Shown here: positions 43,301 through 46,470 of the stretch, one piece after another | How positions within the stretch are numbered: position 1 is the first letter of the stretch | Layout of the letters: every line of letters starts with the position of its first letter | Source of the DNA: Pseudomonas sp. | GTDB taxonomy: Bacteria; Pseudomonadota; Gammaproteobacteria; Pseudomonadales; Pseudomonadaceae | NCBI RefSeq assembly: GCF_030696055.1 | Contig: NZ_JAUYNP010000329.1 | Location: 1-46,470 of the forward strand | Length of the DNA stretch: 46,470 bases | Reading direction: 5' to 3' | Made by a program: the position numbers and the translations under genes | Notes under the pieces: generated by a model | The model's database searches: none | Seen by the model: only the letters and a program-made list of their open reading frames with translations | What the model was told of the DNA's origin: nothing

Positions 43301-43392
43301 AGGAGAATGGTTGCACCGCGGCTAAGCTCAATCGTGGTGTCGGCGCCAAACCTGCGGATGTTGGAAAGCGTAATGGACTTCAGCTGTTTCAT
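40390..43392 (-). CDS. SMC/Rad50-like ATPase (LmuB / ABC-3C ATPase-like)
   Basis: Walker A LLAPNGTGKTAIFEAIEFGLTGKISR; long coiled coil with central CPLCGEEHGAVGLHERV; Walker B/D-loop LLLDDPTQHHDLVHAASVFDVLRDYIVDHGFQVVIATHD. Confidence 0.9.
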   Translation of the reverse strand: MKQLKSITLSNIRRFGADTTIELSRGATILLAPNGTGKTAIFEAIEFGLTGKISRLGENLSPIIRDTQTMARVSLDFGDVQASAQVSKIGDVERTGDLSPLFPDTNPEDIPFLLRLTHLLDQREGEWLVKADAKVAGSQLARLPIGKDGTQVSSALGGIRRALTEQLKQAKSALETLEAEFGEWQSLTLERDLAASQSQGALRSKENIAESISGIARQAQSFEQLPAGLLVPPLGQDGLETVHDALEQLVQAKLDRLRDQITALAEVDGLIGRFVSEQARSEQLGNDLITVRQELAQKKQDRALVAANHERLQQELVAAEGERDAIGQQLNRHVNESQAKEAVDLRKQVLETADKTLTSAELVASTLRSEHEGNEQLGVQHDLINRQRKALLQIDADLLTAHQLLERWEQTLQHVADVTGSISGEEAQEDVLQEQLRTAVSSRVSAEAEELAAKSHYDTLTSAADSIRQAVASIAAHLPSDRGDCPLCGEEHGAVGLHERVAKALEAIDPNVVDAERRVKKATDALRECTEAITHAEAELRACKGRVVELKFQQAGLAADIDGLRTNVLLGGDTVPLAKESIRRREDANASAKLLLDEKQRNLAPPLATDVFDQTKNAYDSAVRALDSARQGRSEASSRLEQATAALAAITADAPPAQTLEELSLEQNQNANQITDLSAKVTAEQFALDRQQVQLTDVTNRVSDLETQLSDSQSRLATVRASWRQLSFPGDPTAEVASSREAQLQSSVTELARHSETLQTIKVEIGAWGKLEQARLAQGLLDRRRGELSEDEFTANLCQRVEKEQSGQKRLSLLSDAMDTLNQYLSTEIANVQKHVLSVVPRWQALLKRVVREQRFTGTNLDFRSLYRKERAEVSVPLHGELVPVPAIASEAQLTDLQLTFLLSMALDHQWSSWRGLLLDDPTQHHDLVHAASVFDVLRDYIVDHGFQVVIATHDALQARYFMRKLQNDGIEARIWSLAPTPGGVTASESPWPGRTVSGE

Positions 43393-43988
43393 TGAGAGTC
43401 CTCTTCACCAAACGCTGAAACCTTCAGGGCTTCAGCGATATCACCGCCTGATTTTCCAGACAACAGTAATTCTCGCCACGTTTCGAGATGCGGAACCACC
43501 CAGGAATGCGCCAAGCCCAGTGAGCCCAGGGACGCTAGCAGTGGATCGCTGATGTTGCCTGAGCTACCGGAGGGCGAAAGGGTCGCCAAGAAACTACGGT
43601 CTAGAAAGGAGCCGACGTCTTCCTGCTCTCTGACCACTATCTTTCTGCAGAAGCGATCGTCCGTCTCGAGGCGAGCTGCGTCTTCTGACGCAATGCCTTC
43701 GATGAGCATGAACATATAGAGGTCGGCTGTTTGCGGCTCCGCAAGCATGTCACGGACATCCGCTGCCCACCGAAAGGCGCCTTGGATTTTTGCCGAATCG
43801 AAGGGAAAAGCTGCGATCAACACAGTCCGCCAGCCCGCACCTTCCTGATTGACTCGTTTGAGCTGCACTGTAGTAGAGTCGATCTCGATCGACGGCGAAG
43901 CCAGTTCAAACGTATCGGACGAGAAAACTTCATAGCGACCTTCGGCACGCTTTGAGATGGCCGCAACCATCTCCGGGATTGTTAGCAT
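43389..43988 (-). CDS. Middle component of three-gene ATPase system (LmuC / ABC-3C MC-like)
   Basis: 199 aa between effector and ATPase, 4-nt ATGA overlap with the ATPase; assignment by position and size rather than a recognised motif. Confidence 0.65.
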   Translation of the reverse strand: MLTIPEMVAAISKRAEGRYEVFSSDTFELASPSIEIDSTTVQLKRVNQEGAGWRTVLIAAFPFDSAKIQGAFRWAADVRDMLAEPQTADLYMFMLIEGIASEDAARLETDDRFCRKIVVREQEDVGSFLDRSFLATLSPSGSSGNISDPLLASLGSLGLAHSWVVPHLETWRELLLSGKSGGDIAEALKVSAFGEEDSQ

Positions 43989-43989
43989 T

Positions 43990-45963
43990 TCAGAGTCCTT
44001 TCGCGTTCGTCTCGATGGCTGACTTGCGGGCGAGCAGTCGATCTTGCCATTGCTTAGTGAAGTGTTGTCGCACAGAGGCCAGGCTCCCCTTACGCAGATG
44101 ATTAAACGCCCCAGACCGGGTTACGAGCAGGTGCGGCTGGCGCTCTGCCGCCATGCTGGTAGCCGCCTCGGCGTCGTCAGCCATCCCTATATTCAATAGC
44201 TCTGAGGGGGAAGCGCTCACGCCTGACAGGATTACGACCGGAGCAGGGGAAGGGCCGATAACCATCATCAAAGGATCGTCAGACAGCTCACGGACTTCTG
44301 GAGCGCTGCCTGCGGGGCCAGACCAGTACTTAAGCGCGATGCTCAGCACCTGCCCACAATCCGGGAAGGACGCCCAGTCGCTGCCGCTTCCACCGACCCC
44401 AACCGCAACCAGCAACAGAATTTCAACGGCGGTGACCAGCAAGTCTAAGGTGCGGGGGCCGAGGCGAAGCGCGTGCTTCGCGTTTTTCCCTTCCGTTTCC
44501 GGGTACAGAAGCTGTTCCAGAAATTTTCGGCGGCTCTCGGGATTCTTGGCGAATCCGTCCAACCATTCCAGCCAAACCGTTTCCATGGCGTCAGCGAGGG
44601 CCGGATCTGTAATCACGGTAAGCTTTTCAGAGACGCCTTGAATGAGGCGCTGCCACATTAGGTCGTCCATAGCGCTTTCGAGCGCATCAGCTTCCGTTCG
44701 GGCCGCGCCTTGTGTCTTGAATTCATGATCCAGCGCGCACGCAAGACGCTCAGGGTTTTCGAGCCACGGGAGGTTTTTCAGGTCGCTCTCTGTGCAACCG
44801 AGCGTGTGCCCGACTTCATGGCCGACGCTACTGCGCCACGTTGGTTCGCCTAGCATCAGACTTTGACTGCCATTAGGCAGGTGCAAAGCCATGCGCAGTA
44901 TTGCTGATGGAAGAGTGAGGTTTGCTCCGATGGAGGGCGTGTATGGGGCGTATATCCTGAGCTTCCGGTTTCCAGGCTGACTACTCCACATGTGCTCCAC
45001 AACCCCCTGCGCAGATCGGGGAGCCACCCCACCAAGATCATGAGTCCCTGCGAACGACCATGACCTGCCGGCCGGCAGAACTTCGTCGCCTAACAGATAC
45101 TGAGCCCAGGTTTCGATATCTGGGCGAAGCTCGTCCTTGAGCTCTCGGACTACCGCATGGCAGCCCAAAGCTGACACGTCAGATGTCTCGCCAGTGATGT
45201 ACGTTATCAGGCGTTCAAGCGCCCTTTTCGGATCGGTAAAGTGCCGGCCAAGAGATTCAGCGCAGCGTTGCTCCAAGGTCGCATCGTTGCCAACGCAGAC
45301 TATGGTGACTCGACGCAGGGTGTCACTGATCTGGGCCCAATCTTTGAACCCACACCATGTCGTGAGCCAAAGATAGGTTCGCTCTGTGGGGCCGTCCTTG
45401 CGATTGGCAAGTTCGTCCAGATCAAGTCCGTCCTGGCGACACAGTTTGCATAAAGCATCCACATGGTCGACGGTGAGTTCGGCCTTGACCTTCAGGCTAG
45501 CACCCACGAGGGTCAATTTGAATTGACGGTCGGGTAGGGCGTCGAATGTGCCCTGTCTGGCATGCTTCGCGAGGCTAGCGAACGCTGAATCCAGGACAGA
45601 TTCTACTTGTGGTGGTTTCTTGGGCTTGAGAGGTGCATTCAAAGGGGGAGGGTTGGGGCCAGCTACGGGCTGCAGCGTAGCAGTGGCAGATCCACTCTTT
45701 GCACGCTTGGCCAAGTACTTTGCCTTGTCGGGATCTTTGGTGCAGAAATCACTGGCTTGGCGTTTGACTTGCAGATGCTCAAGGGAGTTAGGGGAATGCT
45801 GGATCACGACGTCATCCCACTCCTCGATACCGCCCTGTTCGGCGCCGATCGCGAGTGGAGCGCGCCTCCCATCAAGGAACTTCTCAAGCATGTCCGACAA
45901 GCGCTGAGCAATCACTAGCCTCTCGTAGTGAGACTTCTGCTCCAGCCGGAACCTTCTGATCAT
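43990..45963 (-). CDS. Putative defence effector: N-terminal Cap4/PD-(D/E)XK-like nuclease motif, HEVGH motif mid-protein, ABC-3C/Lamassu effector position
   Basis: Likely start MIRRFRLEQKSHYERLV (45963) with aaggga RBS; IGAEQGGIEEWDDVVIQHSPNSLEHLQVKRQ resembles the E..D..QxK signature; WRSSVGHEVGHTLGCTESD; first gene of the operon. Confidence 0.7.
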   Translation of the reverse strand: MIRRFRLEQKSHYERLVIAQRLSDMLEKFLDGRRAPLAIGAEQGGIEEWDDVVIQHSPNSLEHLQVKRQASDFCTKDPDKAKYLAKRAKSGSATATLQPVAGPNPPPLNAPLKPKKPPQVESVLDSAFASLAKHARQGTFDALPDRQFKLTLVGASLKVKAELTVDHVDALCKLCRQDGLDLDELANRKDGPTERTYLWLTTWCGFKDWAQISDTLRRVTIVCVGNDATLEQRCAESLGRHFTDPKRALERLITYITGETSDVSALGCHAVVRELKDELRPDIETWAQYLLGDEVLPAGRSWSFAGTHDLGGVAPRSAQGVVEHMWSSQPGNRKLRIYAPYTPSIGANLTLPSAILRMALHLPNGSQSLMLGEPTWRSSVGHEVGHTLGCTESDLKNLPWLENPERLACALDHEFKTQGAARTEADALESAMDDLMWQRLIQGVSEKLTVITDPALADAMETVWLEWLDGFAKNPESRRKFLEQLLYPETEGKNAKHALRLGPRTLDLLVTAVEILLLVAVGVGGSGSDWASFPDCGQVLSIALKYWSGPAGSAPEVRELSDDPLMMVIGPSPAPVVILSGVSASPSELLNIGMADDAEAATSMAAERQPHLLVTRSGAFNHLRKGSLASVRQHFTKQWQDRLLARKSAIETNAKGL

Positions 45964-46029
45964 ACCGACATCCCTTACTTCATTATTGTCCCAACCAGCT
46001 CCGCCAGCAGTGTGCCACATGCTAACCCT

Positions 46030-46205
46030 CGAGATGGCTCAGTGATGCGCACCTATTGACTCCACTCCAAGACGTCCCCGCTAACAATCTGTATCTGGCC
46101 TGGAACAAGACCTCAATGCGCAATCCACGTATTGTCTATGTACGCGATTTCATCTTGGGATTGTTTGCGGATGACGTAGGGTCTATCGCGTTAGCCGCTG
46201 AATAG
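46030..46205 (+). pseudogene. Decayed C-terminal fragment of a LysR-family transcriptional regulator
   Basis: Frame reads (stop)PSRWLSDAHLLTPLQDVPANNLYLAWNKTSMRNPRIVYVRDFILGLFADDVGSIALAAE*; resembles a LysR substrate-binding C-terminus; no start codon or N-terminal HTH present. Confidence 0.65.
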
Positions 46206-46382
46206 CTGAAACACCTCGCGAATGTCCCCTTAGGCCGGTTTTGGCCATTCACCACAGACAGCTTTGGGGCGATTGCTGCCCCTCGCCCCGTCCCTAGTCA
46301 CGATCTGATCGCCATCATTCGATTCAAAAAAATCTCAGCCCTACATAACTGCAATGACATCACCACCAAGAAGGTTCTCCCC

Positions 46383-46470
46383 ATGTCATTGCACTGCCCC
46401 CGCTGTCACTCACCCAAAGTCGCTTCCTTCCATCACGCCATGAAAATCGGCGCGGCCATCGGCACCGTGG
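46383..46470 (+). CDS. 5' end of a small CxxC-containing protein, truncated by window end
   Basis: MSLHCPRCHSPKVASFHHAMKIGAAIGTV...; CPRC zinc-ribbon-like start; similar small proteins are, from memory, associated with conjugative/integrative elements. Confidence 0.55.
   Translation, partial: MSLHCPRCHSPKVASFHHAMKIGAAIGTV

Overview
This window appears to be a high-GC Pseudomonas-type chromosome segment, followed from about 38.7 kb onward by the left part of a genomic island. The chromosomal part carries housekeeping and metabolic genes. These include rsmC, a TMEM165/GDT1 exporter preceded by a yybP-ykoY-like (Mn2+) riboswitch, an M48 peptidase, a chemotaxis receptor, a YedK/HMCES protein, mqo, pyruvate kinase, a GGDEF cyclase, class I fumarase, a desaturase + Coq4-like pair, a MarR/EamA/nitroreductase locus, the lldR-lldD-dld lactate locus and a hybrid histidine kinase. 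At 38363-38750 there is a complete tmRNA gene (ssrA, tag ANDDNYGAQLAA*). A P4-type tyrosine integrase lies directly downstream, which is the classic layout of an island inserted at the ssrA 3' end. The island cargo in view is a tightly packed three-gene minus-strand operon (45963->40390). It encodes a ~657-aa putative effector with an N-terminal Cap4/PD-(D/E)XK-like motif and an internal HEVGH motif, a ~199-aa middle protein, and a 1000-aa SMC/Rad50-like ATPase with a CPLC zinc-hook-like motif. The architecture fits the Lamassu / ABC-three-component (ABC-3C, DdmABC-like) anti-phage/anti-plasmid families. The family is therefore known, but the effector composition deserves a second look. Other notable items are a quadruple GGTATTCCA array at the integrase start, a 257-bp three-way-junction inverted-repeat element, a 140-bp MITE-like palindrome, twin MarR operator palindromes and a decayed LysR fragment bordering the defence operon. 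All calls come from reading the sequence and ORF translations; no database search was run.
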